A stretch of 64,000 bases of DNA from JANYHF01 sp963732765. GTDB taxonomy: Bacteria > Pseudomonadota > Alphaproteobacteria > Rhizobiales > Hyphomicrobiaceae. Made by a program: the position numbers and the translations under genes. The DNA is taken from NCBI GenBank assembly GCA_963732765.1, contig CAVTAS010000003.1, forward strand, positions 806,001 through 870,000. Direction: 5' to 3'. This document shows, piece by piece, positions 53,870 to 64,000 of this stretch; position 1 is the stretch's first letter, and the number at the start of each line of letters is the position of its first letter. The notes beneath the pieces were generated by a model. It ran no database searches, was not told where the DNA came from, and saw only the letters and a list, made by a program, of their open reading frames with translations.

Positions 53870-55522
53870 TCACTGTACAGCTGCCTTTGACGTCACTGAG
53901 CCTGTCACAGTGACCCCGGACTCATAAGTTCTCTCTTTGGCCTCGATCGTGATGCGATCACCCTCGAACCGCATTTTGAGATCGAAGGCATCAATCGATG
54001 CGATGCCGTCATATTCGGTGACGAAGGTGTTTGCACCGGCCCAGAAACCACGGATACCGACAGGCAGATTGTTCTCGCCCGGAGACATGCGATAGACCCC
54101 GTCGAGGCCGACAGCGCCCGTGCGCGGCGGCTGGCCGGCAGAGAAGGTCAGGGCCAGCCGGGCCTCAGCGGTTGCGTCGAAGTCGATGCGCAGCGTAGTA
54201 AGTTGCAAGGGGTTCGGTGCAAATCCGTAGATGTTGCCGGACACTGCTTTGGCTAGGTCCGGCAGGGGTTTAACGGGGACGGGCGCCGGCGACAGCGTAA
54301 GTCGCGCCAAGACTGCTTTCAGCTCGGCCTCGCCTTTCGGATTTGCGGCGAGCGACTTCTCCGGGCTGGTCAGAGCTGTGCCCAGCAAACGCAGCGCATC
54401 GCCGGATTCGAAGCCGCCGCCAACCGTGGCCACCACGATGTCGAGCGTCGGAAAAACAGCGATCCTCTGCCCCCCGCGGCCGGCGGCGGCATATTGCTTG
54501 AACTCATCTCCGGTCATGATCCACCAACCGTAACCGTAATCGTCATGCCAATAGTCGCTGGTTTTGGCTTGCAGGCGAGACGATTGCTCGACCCATTTCC
54601 GACTGACAATCTGTGTACCGTTCCACTCTCCCCCATGAAGCCATAGGTAACCGATCTTCACGGCATCTTTGGCGAAGAGATGAAGGTCTCCCCAGCCATG
54701 GGTGATGCCTTGTGGATCTGCCGGCCAGATGACCTCGGTTATGCCCAACGGTTCGAACAGGTATCGGCGAGCAAAGTCGAGAGTTGTCGTTCCGGCCACC
54801 TTTTGCAGGATCGCCGACAAGAGATGCATGCCAGGACTGCAATAGGAAAATGTCGTCCCTGGTTCGGCAACGACTTTGCGGTCCAGAGTGAATTGGATCC
54901 AATCGGGGCTAGCGTTCATCTCATGCAGTGTCGGCTCATCATGCTCGCCGACGCAATCGAGACCCGAGGTCATGCCGGTGAGATGGCGCACCGTGATCCG
55001 CTCTTTGCGCGGGTCGCGATTGGCGATGACCCGCCCTGGGAAGAACGAAAGGACCGGCTGATCGATGTCGAGCTTGCCCTGGTCGGCCGCAATCGCAATG
55101 AGTGTCGTCATCACGCTCTTTGTCACCGACGCGACGTTGTGTGGCACACGGCCGTCGTAGGGATAGAAATTGGCGTCGACGACGACGCGACCGTGACGGA
55201 CGAGTAAGAGCCCGTGGATGTTTCGGACCTTGGCCTGCATTTCGCCAAGCGCGATCGCAAGTCTCGCGGAGTCCATGCCCACTGACTCTGGCGACGCCAA
55301 TGTCCAAGCCTTGGTTGGAGCCAGGGTGTCAGCCTCCGCGGCGCTGGCAAACGGAGCCGATAACCAGAGCAGGCAGCAGACGACGCTCAGGGATCTGACG
55401 AGCTTGAGCGGTGCCGTCAGAGGCCGGAACACGACGCGATCCACCATTGGGTGCCGCTGGACGTTCGACTGAGCCATGGCAGAAGCAGGGACCTTGCCGG
55501 CGATGTTCGATCTGCTCATCAT
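53870..55522 (-). CDS. Exported serine hydrolase (beta-lactamase/class C family) with C-terminal domain
   Basis: 550 residues. A long N-terminus ends in a signal-like helix (LVRSLSVVCCLLWLSAPFASAAEA). The catalytic motif is SVTKSVMTTLIAIAA (S-x-x-K near residue 133), the second motif is YCSPG (Y-x-S/N type) near residue 225, and GRGGQRIAVFP near residue 348 stands in for the third. About 150 further residues form a beta-rich C-terminal domain of unknown role. The start follows GGGAGAGAG. It is placed directly under a box at 55613-55626 and upstream of the small USP. Confidence 0.87.
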   Translation of the reverse strand: MMSRSNIAGKVPASAMAQSNVQRHPMVDRVVFRPLTAPLKLVRSLSVVCCLLWLSAPFASAAEADTLAPTKAWTLASPESVGMDSARLAIALGEMQAKVRNIHGLLLVRHGRVVVDANFYPYDGRVPHNVASVTKSVMTTLIAIAADQGKLDIDQPVLSFFPGRVIANRDPRKERITVRHLTGMTSGLDCVGEHDEPTLHEMNASPDWIQFTLDRKVVAEPGTTFSYCSPGMHLLSAILQKVAGTTTLDFARRYLFEPLGITEVIWPADPQGITHGWGDLHLFAKDAVKIGYLWLHGGEWNGTQIVSRKWVEQSSRLQAKTSDYWHDDYGYGWWIMTGDEFKQYAAAGRGGQRIAVFPTLDIVVATVGGGFESGDALRLLGTALTSPEKSLAANPKGEAELKAVLARLTLSPAPVPVKPLPDLAKAVSGNIYGFAPNPLQLTTLRIDFDATAEARLALTFSAGQPPRTGAVGLDGVYRMSPGENNLPVGIRGFWAGANTFVTEYDGIASIDAFDLKMRFEGDRITIEAKERTYESGVTVTGSVTSKAAVQ

Positions 55523-55612
55523 GGTCTCTCTCCCGTCTCCGGTTCGAGGAATGCAGTCGCTGTAACGCGCTTTGGATGCGCGCTAGAGTGTGATGCGGTC
55601 AGTTGAGTCACT

Positions 55613-55626
55613 TTGATCTTTGTCAA
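55613..55626 (-). promoter_or_regulatory. FNR/FixK-type box upstream of the exported serine hydrolase
   Basis: TTGATCTTTGTCAA fits TTGAY-N4-RTCAA. The centre at -41.5 would put the transcript start near 55578, leaving a 56-base leader to the ATG at 55522. Confidence 0.72.
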
Positions 55627-55683
55627 TCTGCAAGCGTCTCATTGCTTCTTTGGGCCGGTCATCCCGACGGGTCTGGTAACGGA

Positions 55684-56034
55684 CTATCGACCAGGCTCCG
55701 CCGACAAGCTGTTGAGGTAGCCCAAGATGGCAGAGACGTCGTCGCGCTCGAATGCGAACACAGGCATATCCGGATGATTGGACATGAGGCCCATGCTCAA
55801 TGCACCCCGCAGGGCCTCCGGGGCGTATCTCGAAACCACGCTGCGGAACGGCGGGGCCAGTCCGTTTGGGCTCGTTCCAACCCGGCCAATCGCGTGACAT
55901 CGGCTGCAGTTGGTCTCAAGGATTTCGCGGCCCTTGGCCAGAAGTCCAGACCTTGACTGTGCGCCAACTGCCAATGTCAAAAACAGTGCGGCCGTCGAAA
56001 TTGCGAAGCAAAGTCCATATCTTGCGATTCGCAT
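55684..56034 (-). CDS. Small class I c-type cytochrome
   Basis: 116 residues. A signal peptide (MRIARYGLCFAISTAALFLTLAVGAQS) precedes one haem motif CSRCH near residue 44 (LETNCSRCHAIG), and the Met ligand is probably in MSNHPDMPVF near residue 90. The C-terminal helix (RDDVSAILGYLNSL) is typical. It is periplasmic and could donate electrons to CcoP. It is divergent from ftsH across a FixK-like box. Confidence 0.9.
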   Translation of the reverse strand: MRIARYGLCFAISTAALFLTLAVGAQSRSGLLAKGREILETNCSRCHAIGRVGTSPNGLAPPFRSVVSRYAPEALRGALSMGLMSNHPDMPVFAFERDDVSAILGYLNSLSAEPGR

Positions 56035-56124
56035 CTGTCCACCAACATCGGATCAAGGGTCCTCGGCCAATGCCCAACCGGCAGCGTTTGCAGAGGGCGA
56101 TAGTAGGCTGACACGTGTGCGGCC

Positions 56125-56138
56125 TTGACAAGGATCAA
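56125..56138. promoter_or_regulatory. FNR/FixK-type box between cytochrome c and ftsH
   Basis: TTGACAAGGATCAA fits TTGAY-N4-RTCAA. The predicted starts are near 56173 for ftsH (40-base leader) and near 56090 for the cytochrome gene (56-base leader), so it could serve either or both directions. Confidence 0.72.
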
Positions 56139-56212
56139 CGTCCGGCAGCGTTGCGATGGTCTTGATGGCGACGTGTGCCCGATAGCGCGACGACCACCAG
56201 CGAGATAAGCCG

Positions 56213-58135
56213 ATGCCCGAGACATCGAAACCGACGCCCAAGCGCGATTTCACGTTTGATATGTTCTATTTCTTCATTGCGATCATTGCGGTCGTACTGA
56301 TCCGCGACTTCTGGATCGGCCAGACCAGTGTTAGATCGATACCGTACAGCGAGTTCCGCAGCCTGTTGGACAAGGGGGCGATCAAAGAAGTTCAGGTTGG
56401 CCCCATGGAGATCAGCGGCACTTACTCGGTGTCGGGCTCGGCATCGGGCAATGCCGCCGCCATTCAGAAATTCTCCACAGTGCGCGTTGAGCCGGAGATC
56501 GCCAGCGAACTCGCCAAGCACAACATACCCTTTTCCGGTCAGCCAGGCCCCGGGTTCATCGCAGAGATCCTGTCCTGGGCCTTGCCGACAGCCGGGTTGA
56601 TACTGATCTGGATGGTGCTCTTGCGTCCGATGACCTCGGCGCAGGGCGGGCTGTTCGGCATCGGCCGCAGTCGCGCGAAAATCTATGCAGAGCCGAATGT
56701 GAAGGTGAGCTTTGCTGACGTCGCGGGCGTCGACGAGGCGAAGGCGGAACTCGCAGAAGTGGTTGGCTTCCTGAAGGAACCTAAGACCTATGGCCGACTT
56801 GGCGCCCACATTCCCAAGGGTGTCCTGCTGGTCGGGCCACCTGGCACTGGCAAGACGCTGCTGGCGCGTGCCGTCGCCGGCGAGGCGGGCGTGCCCTTCT
56901 TCTCGATCACCGGCTCGGAGTTTGTCGAGATGTTCGTCGGCGTTGGGGCGGCGCGTGTGCGCGATCTGTTCGAGCAGGCGCGGCGCCAGGCGCCAGCTAT
57001 CGTATTCATCGATGAACTTGATGCGCTCGGCCGGGCCCGCGGCGTCGACATGCCGGGATCGGGTCACGACGAGAAAGAGCAGACGCTGAACCAGCTGCTC
57101 GCCGAAATGGACGGGTTCGACCCGACAGTCGGAATCATCGTGTTGTCGGCGACCAACCGCCCGGAAATTCTCGATCCGGCATTACTCCGTGCCGGTCGTT
57201 TCGATCGCCAGGTGCTGGTCGACCGTCCGGATCGCAAGGGTCGCTTCGACATTCTGCACGTACACCTGAAGAAAATTCAGTGCGCCCCCGATCTCGACGT
57301 CGACGCAGTGGCTGGTCTGACCCCCGGCTTCACCGGCGCTGATTTAGCCAATCTCGCCAATGAGGCGGCGCTCGTTGCAACCCGGCGCGGGGGCGAGGCA
57401 ACCACGCTGGAGGATTTCACTCAAGCAATCGAGCGGCTGGTCGCCGGGTTGGAGAAGAAGAGCCGTATCCTGAGCAAGCGGGAACGCGATACGGTCGCTC
57501 ATCATGAGATGGGCCACGCGCTGGTCGCCATGGCGCTGCCGGGGACGGATCCGATCCAGAAGGTCTCGATTATTCCGCGTGGTGTCGGCGCGCTCGGTTA
57601 CACGCTGCAGCGCCCGACCGAGGATCGGTTCATCCTCAGCCGGACGGATCTTGCCAACCGCATGGCGGTTCTGCTTGGTGGCCGTGCTGCCGAGAGCCTG
57701 ATCTATGACGAGGTGTCGACCGGCGCCGCCGACGATCTCGCGCGTGCGACGGAGATTGCACGCAACATGGTTGTGCGTTTCGGCATGACGCCGGAACTCG
57801 GACAGGTGTCTTATGAGCCCGATACGGCAACCTTCCTTGCCGGGCAAGTGCCGGTGTACCGGCCGCGCACCTACGCCGACCGAACGGCCGCGGCCATCGA
57901 TGAGGTCATCAAGGATCTCATCGAAACGGCTTTCGGTCGGGCGCGGGGAATACTCGCGCGGAACAAAGACGTTCTGACGTCGTGTGCGCAGGAATTGTTG
58001 CGGCGAGAAACTCTCGGTGCAAGTGATTTAGCCGAGCTGACCGCAAGCTTGGATCGCTCAGACACCACCCCGACGAACTCACCACCTCGAGCGGCCCCGG
58101 ATGCACCCATGAACGATGCGCAGTATAAGCACTGA
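56213..58135 (+). CDS. ftsH: ATP-dependent zinc metalloprotease FtsH (paralogue)
   Basis: 640 residues. Two membrane helices (FDMFYFFIAIIAVVLIRDFW and LSWALPTAGLILIWMVLL) flank a periplasmic domain. The AAA domain has Walker A GPPGTGKT near residue 209, Walker B IVFIDELDALG near 264 and the second-region-of-homology Arg in RPEILDPALLRAGRFDRQ. The zinc site is HHEMGHAL near residue 428 and a distal Asp is in STGAADDLARATEIA. Being in a stress cluster and next to copA, it is probably an extra copy rather than the housekeeping ftsH (inference). Degrades membrane and soluble proteins. Confidence 0.93.
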   Translation: MPETSKPTPKRDFTFDMFYFFIAIIAVVLIRDFWIGQTSVRSIPYSEFRSLLDKGAIKEVQVGPMEISGTYSVSGSASGNAAAIQKFSTVRVEPEIASELAKHNIPFSGQPGPGFIAEILSWALPTAGLILIWMVLLRPMTSAQGGLFGIGRSRAKIYAEPNVKVSFADVAGVDEAKAELAEVVGFLKEPKTYGRLGAHIPKGVLLVGPPGTGKTLLARAVAGEAGVPFFSITGSEFVEMFVGVGAARVRDLFEQARRQAPAIVFIDELDALGRARGVDMPGSGHDEKEQTLNQLLAEMDGFDPTVGIIVLSATNRPEILDPALLRAGRFDRQVLVDRPDRKGRFDILHVHLKKIQCAPDLDVDAVAGLTPGFTGADLANLANEAALVATRRGGEATTLEDFTQAIERLVAGLEKKSRILSKRERDTVAHHEMGHALVAMALPGTDPIQKVSIIPRGVGALGYTLQRPTEDRFILSRTDLANRMAVLLGGRAAESLIYDEVSTGAADDLARATEIARNMVVRFGMTPELGQVSYEPDTATFLAGQVPVYRPRTYADRTAAAIDEVIKDLIETAFGRARGILARNKDVLTSCAQELLRRETLGASDLAELTASLDRSDTTPTNSPPRAAPDAPMNDAQYKH

Positions 58136-58190
58136 ATGCCCGCAGTTGGGTGCAATGTGGAGCAGTCCGATCGAAGCGAGGTCAACGATC

Positions 58191-60542
58191 ATGGCAGTCG
58201 GCGGTTCAGCTGCTCCGGGCCAGACTCATGGTCCTGGCGATGTGACCGTGGATGGAGTGGTCACGGATCCCGTTTGCGGCATGAGTGTCGATCCACGGTC
58301 TACACCTCATAGCTTCGACTACAGCGGCAAGGCTTATCATTTCTGTTCGGCCGGATGCCAACAGAGGTTCGCAGCGGACCCGACGCGCTTCCTCGTCACG
58401 AAGCGGCAAGCCAACTCGACCTCCAACTCCGGCGCCATGTACACGTGTCCGATGCATCCGGAAATCCGGCAGCCTCAGCCTGGGGCCTGCCCGATCTGCG
58501 GCATGGCGCTCGAACCCGAGATGGCGTCGACGGTGGCGCACTCCAATCCCGAACTCGCTGATATGGCGCGACGGTTCTGGTTGGGGCTCTTGTTCACCGT
58601 GCCGGTGTTTGCGCTGGAGATGGGCGGACACCTTGCCGGGTTGCATCGTTGGATCGCTCCGCAGGCGTCGAATTGGATCCAACTCGTGCTGGCGACGCCA
58701 GTCGCCCTGTGGGCCGGTTGGCCGTTTTTCGCGCGCGCGCGGAAATCAATCGAGACACGCAATCTCAACATGTTCACGCTGATTGCGCTCGGCGTGGGCG
58801 TGGCCTGGGCGTACAGCGTCGTGGCGACGATAGCGCCAGGCATATTTCCTGCGACGATGCGGGATCACGACGGCTCGGTGGCCGTCTATTTCGAAGCGGC
58901 TGCCGTCATAACCGTGTTGGTTCTGCTCGGCCAGGTTCTGGAACTCAGAGCCCGCGAACAGACGAGTGGAGCTATTCGCGCCTTGCTCGATCTCTCGCCA
59001 AAACGGGCGCGTCGTCTTGCGGCTGGCGGTGACGACGAGGAAATCGACCTAGAGCAGGTCGTTGCCGGCGATCGATTGCGGGTGCGCCCCGGCGAACGCG
59101 TGCCGGTCGACGGACTGATCACCGAGGGGCACAGCGCGATCGATGAGTTGATGCTGACGGGCGAGTCGATGCCGGTCACGAAAGGAGCGGGCGCAAAAGT
59201 AATCGGCGGCACGATGAACCAATCGGGCGGGTTTGTCATGCTGGCCGAGAAGGTCGGGCGCGATACCGTGCTTGCACAGATTGTGCAACTGGTGGCGCGG
59301 GCGCAGCGCAGTCGCGCCCCGATCCAGCGGCTTGCGGACCAGGTATCGGCCTGGTTCGTGCCGGCGGTGATTTTGGCGGCGATGCTGGCCTTTGCCGTAT
59401 GGATGAGCGTCGGGCCGGAGCCGCGCTTTGCCTACAGTCTGATCGCGGCGGTATCGGTACTGATCATCGCCTGTCCATGCGCCCTTGGCCTTGCCACGCC
59501 GATGTCGATCATGATCGGCGTCGGGCGCGGGGCGCAGGCGGGCGTGCTGATCCGGGACGCCGAGGTCCTGGAGCGGATGGAGACGGTCGATACGCTGGTC
59601 GTCGACAAGACTGGCACGCTTACCGAAGGCAAGCCGAGCGTTGTCGCGATTAAGACGGCGATGGGGTTCTCAGAGGCTGACGTCTTGCGTTTGGCTGCAA
59701 GCCTGGAACGGAGCAGCGAGCACCCGCTCGCGGCGGCGGTGGTAGGATCGGCTACCAAGCGTGGGCTGACGTTATCTGTGGTCGAGAATTTCCAGTCTTT
59801 GGCTGGCAAGGGCGTGACGGGTACTGTCGAAGGCCGCAGTGTGCTGGTCGGCAACCGGCTGATCATGGCCGAGGCGCGCATCGACAGCGGACAACTGCTC
59901 CAAGACGCCGACGCCATGCGATCCGGTGGCGCCACCGCGCTCCTGGTTGCGATTGACTCCAAGCTGGCCGGCGTAATCGCCATTGCAGATGGCATCAAGC
60001 CGACCACCGCAGCCGCGATCGCGGCACTCAAGACGGCGGGCATTCGCGTCGTCATGCTCACCGGCGATAGCACCCGGACCGCCGAGGCTGTGGCCAAGAC
60101 TTTAGGCATTGCCGAGGTCAAGGCAGAGGTGTTGCCCGAAGAAAAGGTCAAGGTCGTTGAGCAATTGAAGGGGCAGGGCCGCGTTGTCGCCATGGCCGGC
60201 GACGGGGTGAACGATGCGCCGGCGCTGGCTGCCGCCGACGTCGGCATTGCCATGGGGACCGGCACCGATATCGCCATGGAAAGCGCCGGCGTCACGCTGC
60301 TCAACGGCGATCTCAATGGCATCGTCCGGGCACGCCATCTCTCGACAGCCACCATGGCGAACATCCGGCAAAATTTGGTTTTCGCCTTCATCTACAACAT
60401 AGCGGGAGTGCCGATAGCGGCAGGCGCGCTCTATCCGTTGTTCGGTATGTTGCTCTCGCCGGTCATCGCCGCGGCGGCGATGTCGCTCTCCTCCGTGAGC
60501 GTTATCGGCAACGCCTTGCGCCTCAATCGACTGGTTCTTTAG
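58191..60542 (+). CDS. Heavy-metal P1B-type ATPase (CopA-like) with YHS and metal-binding modules
   Basis: 783 residues from the ATG at MAVGGSAAPG; GAGGT lies upstream. Instead of a classical HMA domain the N-terminus has a YHS domain (VTDPVCGMSVDP and YHFCSAGCQQRF) and then a small heavy-metal-binding domain (YTCPMHPEIRQPQPGACPICGMALEP). The core has TGE in LTGESMPVTKG, the CPC motif in IIACPCALGLATP, DKTGTLTEGKP, the HP motif in SSEHPLA and GDGVNDAPAL, and ends with typical M-helices (SLSSVSVIGNALRLNRL). It probably exports Cu(I) or Ag(I). It begins 55 bases after ftsH, likely in one operon. Confidence 0.92.
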   Translation: MAVGGSAAPGQTHGPGDVTVDGVVTDPVCGMSVDPRSTPHSFDYSGKAYHFCSAGCQQRFAADPTRFLVTKRQANSTSNSGAMYTCPMHPEIRQPQPGACPICGMALEPEMASTVAHSNPELADMARRFWLGLLFTVPVFALEMGGHLAGLHRWIAPQASNWIQLVLATPVALWAGWPFFARARKSIETRNLNMFTLIALGVGVAWAYSVVATIAPGIFPATMRDHDGSVAVYFEAAAVITVLVLLGQVLELRAREQTSGAIRALLDLSPKRARRLAAGGDDEEIDLEQVVAGDRLRVRPGERVPVDGLITEGHSAIDELMLTGESMPVTKGAGAKVIGGTMNQSGGFVMLAEKVGRDTVLAQIVQLVARAQRSRAPIQRLADQVSAWFVPAVILAAMLAFAVWMSVGPEPRFAYSLIAAVSVLIIACPCALGLATPMSIMIGVGRGAQAGVLIRDAEVLERMETVDTLVVDKTGTLTEGKPSVVAIKTAMGFSEADVLRLAASLERSSEHPLAAAVVGSATKRGLTLSVVENFQSLAGKGVTGTVEGRSVLVGNRLIMAEARIDSGQLLQDADAMRSGGATALLVAIDSKLAGVIAIADGIKPTTAAAIAALKTAGIRVVMLTGDSTRTAEAVAKTLGIAEVKAEVLPEEKVKVVEQLKGQGRVVAMAGDGVNDAPALAAADVGIAMGTGTDIAMESAGVTLLNGDLNGIVRARHLSTATMANIRQNLVFAFIYNIAGVPIAAGALYPLFGMLLSPVIAAAAMSLSSVSVIGNALRLNRLVL

Positions 60543-60555
60543 TTCCTGCGACTCT

Positions 60556-62178
<1,623 letters not shown>

Positions 62179-62237
62179 GTTTGATTGCCTCCATCGCAGA
62201 CGGACCTGAACATCAAACCGGGCCGTAGCTCCGCACA

Positions 62238-62251
62238 ATGATCTTGATCAA
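62238..62251. promoter_or_regulatory. Near-match FNR/FixK-type box between groEL and the Lon-like gene
   Basis: ATGATCTTGATCAA differs from TTGAT-N4-ATCAA at the first base. The predicted starts are near 62203 for groEL (25-base leader) and 62286 for the protease gene (38-base leader), so a shared regulatory site is plausible. Confidence 0.55.
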
Positions 62252-62323
62252 AGCGCAGATGCGAGTTCGTGGCATCGGTTGCCTGCATCACGGCAATCAA
62301 CTGCCGCTGGAGAGGGGTGCCGA

Positions 62324-64000
62324 ATGGCGAGTTCCGAGAGCACGCCTGCTAGCCGGAGCGAAGTCGGAGTGGCGCGGTCGCTTGGACCGGAGCTGCTGTA
62401 CCGGCGCACCGACCTCGCGGCATTGGCCTTCAAGACCACTGCCGAGATTGCGCCCTTGGAGGGCGCTGTTTCCCAGCACCGCGCCGTTGCCTCGGTGAAG
62501 CTCGGGACCGAGATCAAGCGGCCCGGCTTCAACATGTTTGTCATCGGGCCGCGCGAGGCCCGCATGGGCGACGCGCTTGAAGCGCTACTCAAGGGATCGC
62601 TGGGTAAACGCAAACTGCCGTCAGACTGGGTCTATGTCAACAATTTCGCCGACCAGAACACGCCGACCGCCATCGAGCTTCCGGCCGGTCGCGCCACGGA
62701 CTTCCAGAAGGCGATGCATGGGTTGGTTGAGGATCTGCGGGTGACCATCCCGAGTGCTTTTGAGAGCGACGACTATGTGACGCGACGCAGCGCCTTGGAG
62801 GATAACCTGCATAAGGCGCAGACGGATGCTTTCAGTGCGTTGCGCGAAAAGGCCGCCAGCAAGGGCGTGGTCGTTCTGCGTACGCCGCTTGGTTTTGCGC
62901 TGGCCCCGGCAAGCAACGGGTCAGTGGTTCCGGTGGAGGAGTTCTCGACCTGGCCTGAAGCCAAACGACTGGAGATGCAACAGGACATCGCGGCGCTGGA
63001 GAAGGACCTCGAACAGGCGGTGCGCCAGGTGCCGCAAATCGTGAGGGAGCATCGCAACGCGGTCCGCCAACTCGATCGCGAAACGGCTGAGGTCGCGGTC
63101 GGCCATCTGATCGAGGACATCAAGACGCGCTTCGCCGATCTGGCGCGCGTTGTCACTCATCTCGAGAGCGTTCGCCTGGATCTGCTTGAGAACATCGCGA
63201 TGTTCATTGCCAAGCACGACGACGGCAGCGAGAGCCCGGCACCCCCATTGGCGCAAGGCGCGTTCGAGCGGTATGAGGTGAACGTCTTGATCTCGCATGA
63301 CCGCAATGCCACCACGGCGCCGTTTGTCGAGGAACTGCATCCGACCCTCAATAATCTCATTGGGCGGATCGAGTACGTCGCCCATCAGGGCACCCTGGTC
63401 ACTAATTTCCGCATGATCAGGGCCGGTGCCCTGCACAAGGCAAACGGCGGCTATCTGCTGATCGATGCCCGCAGCCTGTTGATGGAACCCTTCAGCTGGC
63501 CGGCACTGAAGCGCACGCTGCGGCGGCAGACCATTGTCGTCGAGGACGTGGCCCGCTTTCTCGGTCTCACCAGCACCGTGTCGCTGGAGCCCGAACCGAT
63601 CCCGCTCGACATCAAGATCGTCCTGTTCGGCGACCGCATGCTGTATTTCCTGTTGGCGCAATACGATCCGGAGCTGGCGGAGCATTTCAAGATCGTCGCC
63701 GACTTCGAGGACGACACAGACAGGACGCGCGATAGCGAGATGGCTAATGCGCGGGTCATTGCGTCGCTTGTGGCTCGCGAAGGCCTGAAGCCGCTGAGCC
63801 GGGATGCGGTTGGCGCCGTGATCGAGCGTTGCGCCAGGCTCTCCGGCTACGCCGGTAAGCTCAGCCTGCTGACAGAACATGTTAGCGACCTGGTCACCGA
63901 GGCCGATCAATGGGCGACATCCGAGGGTCGCGGCATTGTCGAGGTGGCTGATGTCTGCAAGGCCATCGAGCAGCATACCTACCGGAACGCCCGGCTGCGC
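62324..64000 (+). CDS. Lon-like ATP-dependent protease (LonB/AAA_32 type), 3' end outside window
   Basis: The ATG at 62324 follows GGAGAGGGG, and the frame stays open for 559 codons to the window end. Residues 25-160 contain the family start: LGPELLYRRTDLAALAFKTTAEIAPLEG, GTEIKRPGFNMFVIGPREARMG and DWVYVNNFADQNTPTAIELPAGRA. A coiled-coil middle (residues 205-290) follows. Then LHPTLNNLIGRIEYVAHQGTLVTNFRMIRAGALHKANGGYLLIDARSLL, the Walker B-like part typical of AAA_32, and GDRMLYFLLAQYDPELAEHFKIVADFEDD. The Lon catalytic Ser-Lys dyad must lie beyond the window. It probably removes damaged proteins in the cytoplasm. Confidence 0.87.
   Translation, partial: MASSESTPASRSEVGVARSLGPELLYRRTDLAALAFKTTAEIAPLEGAVSQHRAVASVKLGTEIKRPGFNMFVIGPREARMGDALEALLKGSLGKRKLPSDWVYVNNFADQNTPTAIELPAGRATDFQKAMHGLVEDLRVTIPSAFESDDYVTRRSALEDNLHKAQTDAFSALREKAASKGVVVLRTPLGFALAPASNGSVVPVEEFSTWPEAKRLEMQQDIAALEKDLEQAVRQVPQIVREHRNAVRQLDRETAEVAVGHLIEDIKTRFADLARVVTHLESVRLDLLENIAMFIAKHDDGSESPAPPLAQGAFERYEVNVLISHDRNATTAPFVEELHPTLNNLIGRIEYVAHQGTLVTNFRMIRAGALHKANGGYLLIDARSLLMEPFSWPALKRTLRRQTIVVEDVARFLGLTSTVSLEPEPIPLDIKIVLFGDRMLYFLLAQYDPELAEHFKIVADFEDDTDRTRDSEMANARVIASLVAREGLKPLSRDAVGAVIERCARLSGYAGKLSLLTEHVSDLVTEADQWATSEGRGIVEVADVCKAIEQHTYRNARLR

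Overview
The window reads as chromosome from a high-GC alphaproteobacterium, most likely of the Hyphomicrobiales (Bradyrhizobium/Rhodopseudomonas/Xanthobacter-like). Reasons are the complete ccoNOQP-ccoGHIS cluster under an FNR/FixK-type box, an excisionase-integrase pair at a tRNA-Arg gene, IS66 elements of the single-transposase type, and short GC-rich palindromic repeats. This placement is inference from gene content only.

Layout. (1) 1-6.6 kb, plus strand: a catabolic cluster of mostly NAD(P)-linked enzymes (PanE-like reductase cut by the window edge, VOC protein, SDR, two medium-chain dehydrogenases that lack the structural-zinc cysteines, a Gfo/Idh/MocA dehydrogenase, a PRISE-type SDR). 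Facing it on the minus strand are a GMC oxidoreductase and a glycerate 2-kinase with overlapping ends. (2) 10.5-17 kb: tRNA-Arg(CCG) followed by a decayed integrative element: xis-like gene, frameshifted integrase, DUF4143-type ATPase, a TOTE-type primase fragment stopped at the GTAA end of an IS66 remnant, and a nearly intact IS66-family IS. (3) 17-35.8 kb: a CitE-like lyase, then a long plus-strand operon built around a ribose-type ABC importer. It also holds an SCP2-like protein, an alpha/beta hydrolase, a seven-helix microbial-rhodopsin homologue without the retinal lysine, an SPFH/flotillin-like protein, a small membrane protein and an SSS symporter. A LysR remnant, a class III CoA-transferase, an MmgE/PrpD protein, an acyl-CoA dehydrogenase and an aldehyde dehydrogenase remnant follow. 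Many genes here carry a stop, a one-base frameshift or a deletion. (4) 35.9-42.7 kb: an AraC-type regulator with four co-oriented genes (F420-type reductase, DJ-1/PfpI, two alpha/beta hydrolases), then a TspO-like protein and another hydrolase. (5) 42.9-64 kb: a low-oxygen and stress region: cbb3 oxidase and its assembly genes, two universal-stress proteins, two serine hydrolases, a small cytochrome c, FtsH, a CopA-like ATPase, a stand-alone GroEL paralogue and a Lon-like protease running off the end.

Region 5 is tied together by six sites of the form TTGAY-N4-RTCAA or one mismatch from it, found upstream of ccoN, the large USP, both serine hydrolases, cytochrome c/ftsH and groEL/lon. A -41.5 placement gives a short plausible leader for each gene, which suggests one FixK/FNR-type regulon covering microaerobic respiration, copper handling and protein quality control. 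The most unusual gene is the lysine-less rhodopsin homologue at 25270-25959: it keeps the helix signatures and one counter-ion Asp but has Val in place of the Schiff-base Lys and Ser in place of the proton acceptor and donor.
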